A stretch of DNA of 64,000 nucleotides from Bacteroidales bacterium (GTDB lineage Bacteria; Bacteroidota; Bacteroidia; Bacteroidales; UBA932). The translations under genes were made by a program, and so were the position numbers. Location of the stretch: positions 1 to 64,000 of the forward strand of contig JAGCXP010000032.1 of the NCBI GenBank assembly GCA_017961345.1, in the 5' to 3' direction. This document shows, one piece after another, positions 26,001 to 33,719 of the stretch (its first letter is position 1; each line of letters opens with the position of its first letter). The notes under the pieces were generated by a model, which was not told the origin of the DNA, ran no database searches, and was given only the letters and a program-made list of their open reading frames with translations.

Positions 26001-27017
26001 CAGAAATATCCGAAGGCCCAGATCGTCTGCGTCATCGGCGACTGCGTGATGGATGCCCAGTACAGCGCTTACGCCCAGGTGATCCGTGACGTGTGCGACC
26101 ACTACGGACTGGAATATGCCCAGGTGACCTTTGCCGACCGCTCCGCCTCCACCTACGACAGCGTCCATCCCAACCCCTCCGGAATGACGCAGATGGCCGA
26201 TCAGATCTGGGATGCCGTCGGTTCGTCGGTCAATCCGATCCCGGACCTGAGCGCAAGGGTGGTCACCGTTTCCAGCCCCCGGATGAAGATTTATTTCCCC
26301 GCCACGCAGAGGAAAACCTGCCGGATGGTGATCGCCTGTCCGGGCGGCGGCTATTCCTCCATCCCCGGTGCGGACGGCTATGAGGGCGCTTATTACAAGG
26401 ACCTCTTCAACGAGGCCGGCTATGCCCTGGCCGTGCTCTACTACACCCTTCCGGGCGGCGACAGCTCCAAGCCCACGGGGGATATCGAGGCGGCCCTGAA
26501 TCTGGTGCGCGAAAAGGCTTCGCGCTGGTACGTCGATCCCGACAAGGTCGGCGTGATGGGCTTCTCGGCCGGCGGCCACCTGGCTTCCTGGGCCGCCACC
26601 CACCTGAGCGGAAACGCCCGGGCCGATTTCCAGGTCCTCTTCTATCCCGTCATCACGATGGGGGACGGTACCCACGCCGGTTCCCGCAACAACCTGCTGG
26701 GGAGCAGCCCCAGCGCTGCGCAGATCGACGCTTTCAGCAACCAGAACCACGTGACCTCCTCCACCCCCCGCACGTTCCTGACCTACGCCTCGAACGATAC
26801 GACCGTTCCGGCCGCGCAGAACGGAGGGACCTATTATTCGGCGCTCTCGACTTCGGGCGTTCCCGTGACGCGTTGTGTATACGAAAACGTGTCCAGGCCG
26901 CACGGCTGGCACTGGGGTCAGTTCATCTTCGACGGCGTGAGCCAGAGCGACGGTACCCGTTTTGAGTACCTGGACGATGTCCTGGGCAAGTTGAGCGCCT
27001 GGCTGAAATCTTTCTGA
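23016..27017 (+). CDS. Giant lipoprotein: fimbrillin-like domain, GLUG repeats, SGNH hydrolase and alpha/beta-hydrolase
   Basis: A 1333-aa lipoprotein. The signal ends LFSCQKEMEDS, and the acidic residues after Cys resemble a Bacteroidota surface-export signal. A fimbrillin/Mfa-like domain lies at about 35-310, and a GLUG region (GG(L/I/V)(V/I)G units) runs from about 320 to 780. An SGNH domain has Ser868 in LGDSIST, NGGTND at 953-958, and Asp1048/His1051 in DSVHP. The final domain is an alpha/beta-hydrolase (about 1085-1333): CPGGGYSSI oxyanion region, nucleophile Ser1184 in GFSAGGH, Asp in SNDTTVP and His in RPHGWHWG, resembling acetyl-xylan and other carbohydrate esterases. Two unrelated esterase folds in one surface protein suggest removal of two kinds of ester decoration from one polymer (inference). 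Confidence 0.88.
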   Translation: MKKMLRFTAMAAVAALTLFSCQKEMEDSASGQAKQSGAGAYRVCVEVPVPESEKTSLGTYQGHDYVVLWGLQEQMMLAVTAGSSSVFASSQATDAFDGRAHASFDFTVDPPAASSYLYQGIYPAGAVLSEGNTDPSAFKVRLPDQQQATAASYDPSAFVMIARPESFDSRATRWQASFRRATALNRIALHNLPEGVSFSRVDVIAPEEYPLAGVRSFNLSTGESGSVTEGVSFVSLRYAEAIEGGSDLTLWFPSWPVSIAVGKKLTFVAYTDGTGENKKTYTREITVAGSPIVFDEGKINTLGVDMAQAQVATLYFSGGKGTAAEPWLIATEQDLVDMAAFVAHTEDAYLHFQSDCYRQVADIDFGGGTLPCIGNSNAASPYSFFKGVYEGNGFKVSNVVISNPNSNKAHGFFGYLDGNAHIDALVLENASISSTTWNDGLIAGCVQSTSTAVIENCRVTGGSVSAAHESVGGLVGKLMAGTVRGCSFQGAVAATNAAKNGCGGIVGYSSGVSCQIEDCHFSGTVSGAGQYVAGIVGKQDGGKILSCTVSGAQTQVSGDLDFVGGVVGYVTNNSNYRAIEGCAVNCLRVRGTRGCVGGLIGDIEAPATVNRCTARCDVVNETSGSDSNDKGCVGGLIGQIYDNAKTMVIANSSFTGGTVSNTASVKGNVGGLVGNANVKVMNYVTIFNCCSYPTGVSSGTSNQNIAGIAGYASDVVIRNCYSATPYTAYTFNGGVISPGSDQSNGCIYGWLRGSTSGEALSAVIKDAYWISGFKAGRSSGSYTYTKSEQQLSDAQMRNSGIVIRPSTAASYASFVEALNAAASDWAANPPAAVEALTWVVGPDGYPLPTGPAADAGTAKLRVSILGDSISTYQGYTPYPSNYQYPNASYADFTSVTQTWWHQLIYQKMDNACLEVNSSYTGTCVQETTDKGHPGLGFLHRYAELGDPDLIFINGGTNDSWSYHLPVGTLDFSLATSALDEYQFAQAYDKLIRLMKQKYPKAQIVCVIGDCVMDAQYSAYAQVIRDVCDHYGLEYAQVTFADRSASTYDSVHPNPSGMTQMADQIWDAVGSSVNPIPDLSARVVTVSSPRMKIYFPATQRKTCRMVIACPGGGYSSIPGADGYEGAYYKDLFNEAGYALAVLYYTLPGGDSSKPTGDIEAALNLVREKASRWYVDPDKVGVMGFSAGGHLASWAATHLSGNARADFQVLFYPVITMGDGTHAGSRNNLLGSSPSAAQIDAFSNQNHVTSSTPRTFLTYASNDTTVPAAQNGGTYYSALSTSGVPVTRCVYENVSRPHGWHWGQFIFDGVSQSDGTRFEYLDDVLGKLSAWLKSF

Positions 27018-27058
27018 TTCTTCGGAGAATTTCTGTGCGCAAATTCAAAAGAGTTTCG

Positions 27059-27066
27059 TATCTTCG
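27059..27066 (+). promoter_or_regulatory. -7 box of frr-tyrA
   Basis: TATCTTCG, one mismatch to TAnnTTTG, 24 bp before the frr ATG. No clear -33. Confidence 0.35.
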
Positions 27067-27090
27067 CACAGAATATAAAATCTCCGACAA

Positions 27091-27654
27091 ATGATAGAGA
27101 AAGCGAAAGAACTGGTCGATGGCGTCAAGGGCAGGATGTCCGATGCCGTGAAGTTCCTCGAAGAGGACCTCAAGACCTACCGTGCCGGCAAGGCCAATCC
27201 TATGGTTTTCAACAATGTAATGGTCGATTACTACGGCTCTCTGATGCCGGTTGGCCAGGTGGCTTCCATCACGGTGCCCGATGCCAAGACCATCGTGATC
27301 CAGCCCTGGGAGAAGAAGATGATTCCCGTTATCGAGAAGGCGATCATCGATGCCAACATCGGCTTTACGCCGCAGAACAACGGCGAGAGCATCCGCTGCA
27401 ACGTTCCGCCCCTTACCGAAGACCGCCGCAAGGAACTCATCAAGAAGGCGCACGCAGCCGGCGAGAACGCCAAGGTCGTGATCCGCAACGCCCGCCGCGA
27501 TGTGATCGACGCCCTGAAGAAGCTCCAGAAGGAAGGCCTGTCCGAAGATATGGAGAAGGATCAGGAAGGATCGGTACAGAAGGAAACGGACGCCGCCGTC
27601 AAAAAAGTGGACGAGTTGATCGCCGCCAAGGAGAAGGATATCCTCACGGTATGA
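27091..27654 (+). CDS. frr: Ribosome recycling factor
   Basis: A 187-aa cytosolic protein that, with EF-G, splits post-termination ribosomes. The full family length is present: a three-helix bundle with KTYRAGKANP, the beta domain YYGSLMPVGQVASI, and VPPLTEDRRKELIKKAH in the helical hairpin. Its last 4 bp (ATGA) overlap tyrA, so the two are translationally coupled. Confidence 0.97.
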   Translation: MIEKAKELVDGVKGRMSDAVKFLEEDLKTYRAGKANPMVFNNVMVDYYGSLMPVGQVASITVPDAKTIVIQPWEKKMIPVIEKAIIDANIGFTPQNNGESIRCNVPPLTEDRRKELIKKAHAAGENAKVVIRNARRDVIDALKKLQKEGLSEDMEKDQEGSVQKETDAAVKKVDELIAAKEKDILTV

Positions 27655-28565
27655 TTTCTTCCGAAGACGCGCCTGCTTTTCCCCTCTGTGCCACGATAGG
27701 AATCATCGGTACGGGCCTCATCGGAGGCTCGATGGCCCTTGATATCAGACACGCAGGCCTCTCCTCCGCCCTTTTGGGAACCAACCGCCGCCCCGAAAGC
27801 AGCGCCGAAGCCCTGCGTCTGGGGCTGATCGACCGGGCGGTCTCCCTTGAAGAACTGCTTTGCGAAAGCGAGCTGATCCTGCTCTGCATTCCCGCCGGCG
27901 CCGCCGCGAAGATGCTGCCCGGCATCCTGGACCGCATCGGCGAGCGGATCCGGAGCGCCTCTGCTTCGGATCGTCCGCAGCCCGTCGTGCTCGATGTGTG
28001 TTCCGTCAAGGGCGTGATCGTGGACGCCGTCAAGGGACATCCTTTCCGCGGCCGCTATGTGGCCGGTCATCCGATGTCCGGTACCGAATACAGCGGCCCC
28101 TCGGCCGCCCGGGAGGATCTGTTCCGCGGCAAGGCGGGCATCCTCTGCGACGCCGAAGACTCCGATGCGGATGCCGTGGCGCTCGTGGAACGGCTCTATG
28201 ACGCCCTCGGAATGCGGACCGTCCGGATGGACAGCGCCTCCCACGACGTCCACACGGCTTATGTGTCCCATCTTTCCCATGTACTGTCCTTCGCATTGGC
28301 GCTGACGGTCCTGGAGAAGGAGAAAGACGACAAACATATTTTCGACCTGGCTTCCGGCGGCTTTTCCTCCACGGTCCGGCTCGCCAAAAGCAATGCGGAC
28401 ATGTGGGTTCCCGTCTTCTCGCAAAACCGTAAAAATCTCCTCGGGGTGATGGACGCGTACCTGGCCCGCCTGCAGGAATTTCGCAGTGCCGTCGAGGCGG
28501 ATGATGCCGATGCGATGCGCTCCCTGATTGAGGCGGCGAACAAGATTCGCCGCATTATCAAATAA
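27651..28565 (+). CDS. tyrA: Prephenate dehydrogenase
   Basis: A 304-aa NAD(P)-dependent enzyme converting prephenate to 4-hydroxyphenylpyruvate for tyrosine synthesis. A Rossmann motif GIIGTGLIGGSMA lies at 17-29, DVCSVKG in the middle, then GHPMSGTEYSGP with the conserved substrate-contact His-Pro-Met. The C-terminal helical dimerisation domain (from about 180) is intact. No chorismate mutase or ACT domain is fused. It overlaps frr by 4 bp. The shikimate genes lie about 22 kb away on the other strand. Confidence 0.92.
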   Translation: MISSEDAPAFPLCATIGIIGTGLIGGSMALDIRHAGLSSALLGTNRRPESSAEALRLGLIDRAVSLEELLCESELILLCIPAGAAAKMLPGILDRIGERIRSASASDRPQPVVLDVCSVKGVIVDAVKGHPFRGRYVAGHPMSGTEYSGPSAAREDLFRGKAGILCDAEDSDADAVALVERLYDALGMRTVRMDSASHDVHTAYVSHLSHVLSFALALTVLEKEKDDKHIFDLASGGFSSTVRLAKSNADMWVPVFSQNRKNLLGVMDAYLARLQEFRSAVEADDADAMRSLIEAANKIRRIIK

Positions 28566-28571
28566 TTTTGC

Positions 28572-28579
28572 TAACTTTG
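28572..28579 (+). promoter_or_regulatory. -7 box of ppa-apt
   Basis: TAACTTTG, 21 bp before the ATG at 28601. It makes the upstream start at 28568 unlikely. Confidence 0.45.
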
Positions 28580-28600
28580 CCCGTCCTAAAAACGAAAACT

Positions 28601-29221
28601 ATGGTGATAGATCACAAGGCCCATCCCTGGCACGGAATCACGCCGCTCCTGGACAAGAAAGATGAAGTGAGGGCTTTCATTGAAATCGTCCCCACCGATA
28701 CGGTCAAATATGAGGTGGACAAGACCTCCGGTTATCTGTCCCTCGACCGTCCCCAGAAATTTTCCAACATCGTACCGTCCCTTTACGGCTTCATTCCCCA
28801 GACCCTCTGCGGCCCGAAAATGGCCGAACTGGCCAATGCCGTGCTGGCCCGCTACAATGTTGAGGGCGACGGTGACCCATTGGATATCTGCGTGTTGACC
28901 GAGAAAGACGTGACCCATGGTGACATCATCGTCAAGGCCCGTCCCATCGGCGGACTGCGTTTGCTGGACCACTACCAGAGCGATGACAAAATCATCGCCG
29001 TCCTTGAGAACGACGCCCTCTACGGCGAGATGAAGGATATTTCCGAACTTCCGAAGGAGATTTCCCGCCGCCTGATCCATTATTTCACGACCTACAAGGA
29101 TATCCCCGGTGAGAACACCAAGCGTATGGAGTTCGTCGGCCTGTACGATGCCGCGACCGCCTGGGATGTCATCCGTCGTTCGATGGAGGATTATCAAAAC
29201 TATCTGAAGGAAAATGAGTAA
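28601..29221 (+). CDS. ppa: Inorganic pyrophosphatase (family I)
   Basis: A 206-aa cytosolic enzyme hydrolysing pyrophosphate. Typical elements are the entry PWHGI, VKYEVDKTSGYLSLDRP, YGFIPQT and the metal-binding GDGDPLDICVL, followed by ARPIGGLRLLD and DDKIIAV. The length and motifs suggest the longer eukaryote-like/Bacteroidota variety. Its end overlaps apt by 8 bp (ATGAGTAA), so pyrophosphate removal is coupled with a pyrophosphate-forming phosphoribosyltransferase. Confidence 0.93.
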   Translation: MVIDHKAHPWHGITPLLDKKDEVRAFIEIVPTDTVKYEVDKTSGYLSLDRPQKFSNIVPSLYGFIPQTLCGPKMAELANAVLARYNVEGDGDPLDICVLTEKDVTHGDIIVKARPIGGLRLLDHYQSDDKIIAVLENDALYGEMKDISELPKEISRRLIHYFTTYKDIPGENTKRMEFVGLYDAATAWDVIRRSMEDYQNYLKENE

Positions 29222-29777
29222 GGAAAGCCTAAGGGCACATTTGCGGGAAATTCCCGATTTCCCCGTCCCTGGCATTCTGTTCTACGATGTGACCACCCTC
29301 TTCAAGGACCCAGTCTGTCTGAAGGAGATGGTGGATTTGCTATACGAACATTATAAAGACAAGGGAATCACAAAGGTCGTGGGCATCGAGTCCCGCGGCT
29401 ATATCCTCGGCCCCGCGCTGGCTCTTCGCCTCGGCGCCGGCTTCGTGATGGCGCGCAAGCCGGGTAAACTTCCTGCGGACAAGATTTCCGAATCCTACAG
29501 CAAGGAGTACGGTGTCGACAGGATTGAAATGCACTGCGACGCCATTACTCAGGACGACGTGGTCCTGCTGCACGACGATCTGCTCGCCACGGGAGGAACC
29601 TTCGCGGCGGCCTGCCGCCTGGTCGGAAAATTTTCTCCCAAGAAGGTCTATATGGGGTGCGTCATCGATATCTGCGACTTGCCCCGCGTGAAGGAATTTC
29701 CGCTCGACGTGGAACTGTACAGTCTTTTGCAACTCTCCGAGACGGGGGATATGAAGGCCCTCGGCCTCAAAAAATAG
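29214..29777 (+). CDS. apt: Adenine phosphoribosyltransferase
   Basis: A 187-aa purine-salvage enzyme making AMP from adenine and PRPP. The N-terminal FPVPGILFYDVTTLF, GIESRGYILGPALA and the PRPP-binding loop VVLLHDDLLATGGT are typical; slightly longer than many bacterial Apt (about 170-180). It is coupled to ppa and followed 23 bp later by a Tsx-like porin gene, consistent with uptake and salvage of purines. Confidence 0.94.
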   Translation: MSKESLRAHLREIPDFPVPGILFYDVTTLFKDPVCLKEMVDLLYEHYKDKGITKVVGIESRGYILGPALALRLGAGFVMARKPGKLPADKISESYSKEYGVDRIEMHCDAITQDDVVLLHDDLLATGGTFAAACRLVGKFSPKKVYMGCVIDICDLPRVKEFPLDVELYSLLQLSETGDMKALGLKK

Positions 29778-29800
29778 TGTTATCTAAAATTTTCCATACT

Positions 29801-30688
29801 ATGAAAAAAACGATTCTTTCCCTGCTGGGCGTCTGCGCGTTTGCCCTTTCCGCTTCCGCTGCTTCCGCCTCTTCGCAGGAGCAGCCCTCCACCATGGGCA
29901 ACGGTGCGACCAACCTGCAGGTCTTCTATGATTTCGGCGGGGACCGCCGCTGCGTGACGACCACCGTCAGCGGTTTTTACAACGACCCCTGGGGCAACAC
30001 CTTTTTCTTTGTCGATCACGACTATAACCCCGTGGGCTCCAAACTCAATCCGGACACAGGCTTGACCCCCGTGATGAAATTCATCAGCGGTACCTACTGG
30101 GAGATCGAGCGTTGCCTGAACTTCTGGCAGAACAGCCCGGTCGGCGGCCTGAGCGTCCATCTCGAGTATCAGGGCGGCGTTTACAGCAAATATGGCATCA
30201 ACCACGCCTTCCTTGTCGGTTTGGATTACTTTCTCCACAGCAAGGATTTCAAGAATACCTTCAACTTCAAACTTCTCTACAAGAATATCCTGTATGACGA
30301 CGGCTACTGGGGCCGGTTCGATCCCATGGGGCTGCCCGTTTGGGAAAAAGGACACCAGAGCGTCGTTCCCCTTCAGTTTACCTTCGTGTGGGGGATGCGG
30401 GACCTGTTCGGCGTCCAGGGCCTGAGTTTCAACGGCTTCCTCGATGTCTGGGGCCAGGAGCACTATGTCGCTCCCAGAAAATGGACCAGCGACGGCTTTG
30501 AAATCACCGGTCCCGATGAACTCTCCCACGTTGTGATGATCACCGAGCCGCAGATCTGGTATTCCGTCGGACAGCACTTCGGCTGCCCCAACCTCAATGT
30601 CGGTACCGAAATCGAACTGTCTGTCAACTTCGGCGGGGCCAAAGGCTTCTGGTGCCGTCCCTGTCTCGGTCTTAAATGGGTGTTTTAG
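29801..30688 (+). CDS. DUF5020 outer-membrane protein (Tsx/nucleoside-channel-like)
   Basis: A 295-aa protein with a signal peptide (residues 1-23, ending ASASS) and an amphipathic beta-barrel body rich in aromatic residues, ending in LKWVF with the terminal Phe of outer-membrane proteins. DUF5020 proteins resemble the Tsx nucleoside channel. The location, directly after apt and before an NCS2 purine permease, supports a role in nucleoside or nucleobase passage across the outer membrane. The start at 29801 was chosen for the signal peptide. A large hairpin follows. Confidence 0.85.
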   Translation: MKKTILSLLGVCAFALSASAASASSQEQPSTMGNGATNLQVFYDFGGDRRCVTTTVSGFYNDPWGNTFFFVDHDYNPVGSKLNPDTGLTPVMKFISGTYWEIERCLNFWQNSPVGGLSVHLEYQGGVYSKYGINHAFLVGLDYFLHSKDFKNTFNFKLLYKNILYDDGYWGRFDPMGLPVWEKGHQSVVPLQFTFVWGMRDLFGVQGLSFNGFLDVWGQEHYVAPRKWTSDGFEITGPDELSHVVMITEPQIWYSVGQHFGCPNLNVGTEIELSVNFGGAKGFWCRPCLGLKWVF

Positions 30689-30701
30689 CATAAACCATTG
30701 A

Positions 30702-30764
30702 AAAATACCAGTCTCTCCGCTCCCCATAAATAGGGGAGACGGTCGCGTACGAGACTGGTATTTT
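30702..30764 (+). terminator. Long nested hairpin between DUF5020 and the purine permease
   Basis: A perfect 14-bp outer stem (AAAATACCAGTCTC at 30702-30715, GAGACTGGTATTTT at 30751-30764) encloses a second stem (CCG+CTCCCC at 30717-30725 with GGGGAG+A-bulge+CGG at 30733-30742). The apical loop is ATAAATA and there is an 8-nt internal loop. A-tract and T-tract lie within the outer stem, so it can act as a bidirectional terminator. It is larger than usual and ends 23 bp before the permease ATG, so a regulated leader or attenuator is also possible. It does not match the purine riboswitch core. Confidence 0.6.
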
Positions 30765-30776
30765 CCAATTTTAATT

Positions 30777-30784
30777 TAAATTTG
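30777..30784 (+). promoter_or_regulatory. TAAATTTG box before the NCS2 permease
   Basis: TAAATTTG is only 3 bp before the ATG at 30788, and no TTG lies 20 bp upstream. If used, the transcript would be leaderless; otherwise it is chance in AT-rich DNA. Confidence 0.3.
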
Positions 30785-30787
30785 AAT

Positions 30788-32110
30788 ATGAATGGGTTGT
30801 TGAATATAGTGTTCGGATTCGATTCCGCAAAGCAGGATGTCCGGACAGAAATTGTCGCCGGCATCACGACTTTCCTGACGATGGCGTATATCCTCGCTGT
30901 CAACCCGTTGATTTTCAGCGCAGTCCCGGATATGCCCCAGGGCAGTGTCTTTACCGCCACCGCGCTGGCCTCTATCGTAGCGACCCTCGTGATGGCCTTC
31001 TATGCGAAGAAACCGTACGCGCTCGCGCCCGGTATGGGCCTGAACGCCTACTTCGTCTATACGGTCTGCCTGGGAATGGGATATAGTTGGAAACTGGCTC
31101 TCACCGCTGTGTTGCTGGAAGGGTTGCTGTTTATCATCCTGACCGTCACCAAGGTGCGCAGCTGGCTGATGAACGCCATTCCCTCCTGCCTGAAAAAAGC
31201 CGTCGGTGCCGGTATCGGCCTGTTCATTGCGTTTATCGGTCTTCAGCACGCGGGAATCATTGTTGACAACCCCGAAACCCTCGTGAGTCTGGGCAATCTG
31301 ACCGAGGGTAAGGCGCTGCTGGGCGTTATCGGTCTGGTGATTATCGGAATGCTGCTGACGCTGAAGGTCCGCGGAGGACTCCTTCTGGGCATCCTTCTGA
31401 CCGCCATCGTGGGACTGGTGATCAAAGATCCGTCCACGGGCGAACCCCTGACGCAGTTTCACGGCATGATGTCCATGCCGGATAGCGTAGGCCCCATCTT
31501 CTGCCAGTTCCAGTGGGACCAGGTGTTTACGCTGGATATGCTGCTGGTGATTTTTTCCTTCCTTTTCCTGGATATTTTCGACACGATGGGCACGGTCATA
31601 GCTGTGAGCCAGAAGGCCGGGTATGTGGATAAGAACGGCAATATCCCGGGGGCGGAGAAGGTCTTCATGGCCGATGCCGTCGGCACCGTCTGCGGCGCTT
31701 GTCTGGGAACTTCCACCACCACGACCTATGTCGAGAGTACGGCCGGCGTGAGTGCCGGCGGCCGCGGAGGGCTCACCGCCTTCACCGTGGCAGTCTGCTT
31801 CATCCTCGCCCTGTTCTTCTCTCCGATTTTCCTCGCCATTCCCGGTGCCGCTACGGCGCCTGCGCTGATTGTGGTGGGAATGATGATGATGCAGCCCATC
31901 GGAGAGATTGACTGGAGCAACTCCCGCGAGGCTGTTCCCGCCTTCCTCTGCCTGGTGCTGATTCCCCTGACCTATTCCATCTCCGATGGTATCCTGCTCA
32001 GCGTAATCGCCTATGTCTTGTTAGAAGCCCTCTCCGGTAAGTATCGGGAGATCAGCCCGGTGATGTGGGTTCTTGCCGTCCTTTCCATTCTCAAATACAT
32101 ATTCTTATAG
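30788..32110 (+). CDS. NCS2-family purine permease (GhxP/AzgA group)
   Basis: A 440-aa inner-membrane transporter with about 12-14 membrane segments. Typical features are the N-terminal VRTEIVAGITTFLTMAYILAVNP, APGMGLNAYF in the second block, and LFLDIFDTMGTV plus TTTYVESTAGVSAGGR in the second half. The group imports guanine, hypoxanthine or adenine by proton symport. It sits after apt and a Tsx-like porin and is followed two bases later by nif3-like. A TTG start at 30782 would lie inside the TAAATTTG box, so ATG 30788 is preferred. Confidence 0.93.
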   Translation: MNGLLNIVFGFDSAKQDVRTEIVAGITTFLTMAYILAVNPLIFSAVPDMPQGSVFTATALASIVATLVMAFYAKKPYALAPGMGLNAYFVYTVCLGMGYSWKLALTAVLLEGLLFIILTVTKVRSWLMNAIPSCLKKAVGAGIGLFIAFIGLQHAGIIVDNPETLVSLGNLTEGKALLGVIGLVIIGMLLTLKVRGGLLLGILLTAIVGLVIKDPSTGEPLTQFHGMMSMPDSVGPIFCQFQWDQVFTLDMLLVIFSFLFLDIFDTMGTVIAVSQKAGYVDKNGNIPGAEKVFMADAVGTVCGACLGTSTTTTYVESTAGVSAGGRGGLTAFTVAVCFILALFFSPIFLAIPGAATAPALIVVGMMMMQPIGEIDWSNSREAVPAFLCLVLIPLTYSISDGILLSVIAYVLLEALSGKYREISPVMWVLAVLSILKYIFL

Positions 32111-32112
32111 GG

Positions 32113-33006
32113 ATGACGCTCGGATCCATCACGCAGGCGCTCGAAAATCTGGCGCCGCTTTCCTGGCAGGAAGAGTATGACAACAGCGGCCTGCAACTCG
32201 GGCTCTTCGATGACAAAGGGGCTCCCCTGGGAAGTGATGCGACCGTTTCAGGTATCCTGCTGTGCCTGGATGTAACGGAAGCGGTGATAGACGAAGCGGT
32301 GGAAAAAGGCTGCAACCTGATTGTGTCCCATCATCCACTGCTGTTCCGTCCGCTCAAAAACGTGAGGGGAGAGGCATTCCCGCAGCGTTGTGTCGCCCGG
32401 GCGCTCCGCAGGGGTGTCGCCGTGTATTCCGCCCATACCAACCTTGACAACGCACCGGGCGGGGTCAGTTGGGAAATGGCCGGAAGAATCGGCCTTTGTG
32501 AAGTCCGGACGCTCGCGCCCCTGGAAGTTGAGGATGGTCAAGGGGCTGGAAGTGCATCAAGCGCCCCGGCTCCCGGAAGCGGAGTGCGCAGCCGTAGTGG
32601 AGTCCCCGGCAGCGGCGTCATCGGCGTGCTGCCGCAACCCCGGCCCCTCGAAGATTTTGTCGCCCGCCTCTCCGACGTGTTTTCCGCCCCCGCGCTTCGC
32701 TATTATGCTCCTTCCCATTCCGAAGGCCGTCAGAAACTCATCCGTACGGTCGCTCTCTGCGGCGGTTCCGGCGGAGAACTGGTCCGGGATGCCGTCACCG
32801 CGCACGCCGATTGTTTCGTCACCGGCGAAATCCGCTATCACGATTATTTCGAGGCGGGAGACTGTGCCCTCGTCGCCCTCGGACACTACGAGAGCGAACA
32901 GTTTACGATGGATCTGCTCTGCCGCTACTTGAAAGAAACCCTCCCCGAAATCGCAGACCGTATCTTCAAGACCGCCCTCAACACCAATCCGCTCGCGAAC
33001 GGTTGA
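32113..33006 (+). CDS. Nif3-like dinuclear metal-centre protein
   Basis: A 297-aa protein of the Nif3/YbgI/DUF34 family. Metal ligands are seen in VSHHPLLFRP, AHTNLDNAPGG and the C-terminal GHYESEQF. The family forms hexameric rings with two metal ions per subunit; it has been called GTP cyclohydrolase I type 2, but its physiological role is unsettled. A Ser/Gly/Pro-rich insert (about residues 142-170) between the halves is low-complexity and looks like a lineage-specific linker. The start is 2 bp after the permease stop. Confidence 0.92.
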   Translation: MTLGSITQALENLAPLSWQEEYDNSGLQLGLFDDKGAPLGSDATVSGILLCLDVTEAVIDEAVEKGCNLIVSHHPLLFRPLKNVRGEAFPQRCVARALRRGVAVYSAHTNLDNAPGGVSWEMAGRIGLCEVRTLAPLEVEDGQGAGSASSAPAPGSGVRSRSGVPGSGVIGVLPQPRPLEDFVARLSDVFSAPALRYYAPSHSEGRQKLIRTVALCGGSGGELVRDAVTAHADCFVTGEIRYHDYFEAGDCALVALGHYESEQFTMDLLCRYLKETLPEIADRIFKTALNTNPLANG

Positions 33007-33014
33007 GGGAGTAA

Positions 33015-33467
33015 TCAAGCGGCATCCAGTTCCTTCAGAAGCATGGAAGGCGTTAATGCCGGCGGAAGAACTGTTCCCTTTTGGCCGAATGCGTCTTTGA
33101 TGACGAAATCACCAATATTCCGGGTAACAATATACGCGCAGTTTCCTTCAGCTGCGCAAACAGCCTGTAAAATATCCTCAAAATCCTTTCCTTCTTTCAA
33201 AATGGCCGTCTGAAATTGTTTGTCGTCCATTGAAAGTACTTCAAAGAAAGCAGACAGATATTTCAAATTTGGAATCACGACCTGCTCTCCAACAACTTTC
33301 CGGTAGATGTAAGCTACATTCGCCATCGTTAACACCGAAACGCAAATATCCAATACGCCCTTTTCCTTCCACTGTAGGAGCCGTGCACAATTTTCCCATC
33401 CTTCTCGCTCCAATAGGAGGTCAAGGATAATGTTTGTGTCCAAGAACACTCTCATTCTTTTCGACAT
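33015..33467 (-). CDS. PIN-domain ribonuclease toxin (VapC-like)
   Basis: A 150-aa PIN-fold protein: Asp10 in FLDTN, acidic residues in KDFEDIL (95-98) and TRNIGDF (115-121, Asp120) form the metal-binding cluster. PIN toxins cleave RNA, often tRNA or rRNA. The gene lies 3 bp downstream of a small antitoxin-like gene in the usual antitoxin-toxin order. It is tail-to-tail with the Nif3 gene, with 8 bp between. Confidence 0.88.
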   Translation of the reverse strand: MSKRMRVFLDTNIILDLLLEREGWENCARLLQWKEKGVLDICVSVLTMANVAYIYRKVVGEQVVIPNLKYLSAFFEVLSMDDKQFQTAILKEGKDFEDILQAVCAAEGNCAYIVTRNIGDFVIKDAFGQKGTVLPPALTPSMLLKELDAA

Positions 33468-33470
33468 CTT

Positions 33471-33719
33471 CTACTTGGATAAAAGATAGCGCAGACGGTC
33501 GTCATCAATATCCTCCAAAACGCCGCTCGTGGGCTTTGCTGATCCAACCATTCGCATAATGGCCGGACCGAACTCACCTTTCGCCGGACGCGCCGCCTCT
33601 TCCAGAATATTTTCAATCAATCGTTTCAAGGAAACATTCTGCCGTCGCGCCTCAAAAGACAACTGGTCAAACACCAGCGGATTGAGATCTATCAGTTTTC
33701 TGCGCCTTTGTGCAATCAT
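33471..33719 (-). CDS. Ribbon-helix-helix-type antitoxin (DUF6364-like)
   Basis: An 82-aa protein. The N-terminal strand RRRKLIDLNPLVFDQLSFEARRQNVSLKRLIENIL reads as a ribbon-helix-helix DNA-binding unit, and the C-terminal tail (SAKPTSGVLEDIDDDRLRYLL) would bind the PIN toxin encoded 3 bp downstream. Autoregulation is likely through a repeated site over its own promoter and start. Confidence 0.8.
   Translation of the reverse strand: MIAQRRRKLIDLNPLVFDQLSFEARRQNVSLKRLIENILEEAARPAKGEFGPAIMRMVGSAKPTSGVLEDIDDDRLRYLLSK

Noticed and set aside
22902..26912. A 1336-aa open frame on the minus strand opposite the GLUG double-esterase gene
   Set aside because: It is an antisense shadow of a GC-rich gene: it has no recognisable domain, no promoter, and its composition mirrors the plus-strand repeats.
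30702..30764. Purine riboswitch before the NCS2 permease
   Set aside because: The conserved core bases and three-way junction of the known purine riboswitch are absent; the fold is a single nested hairpin.
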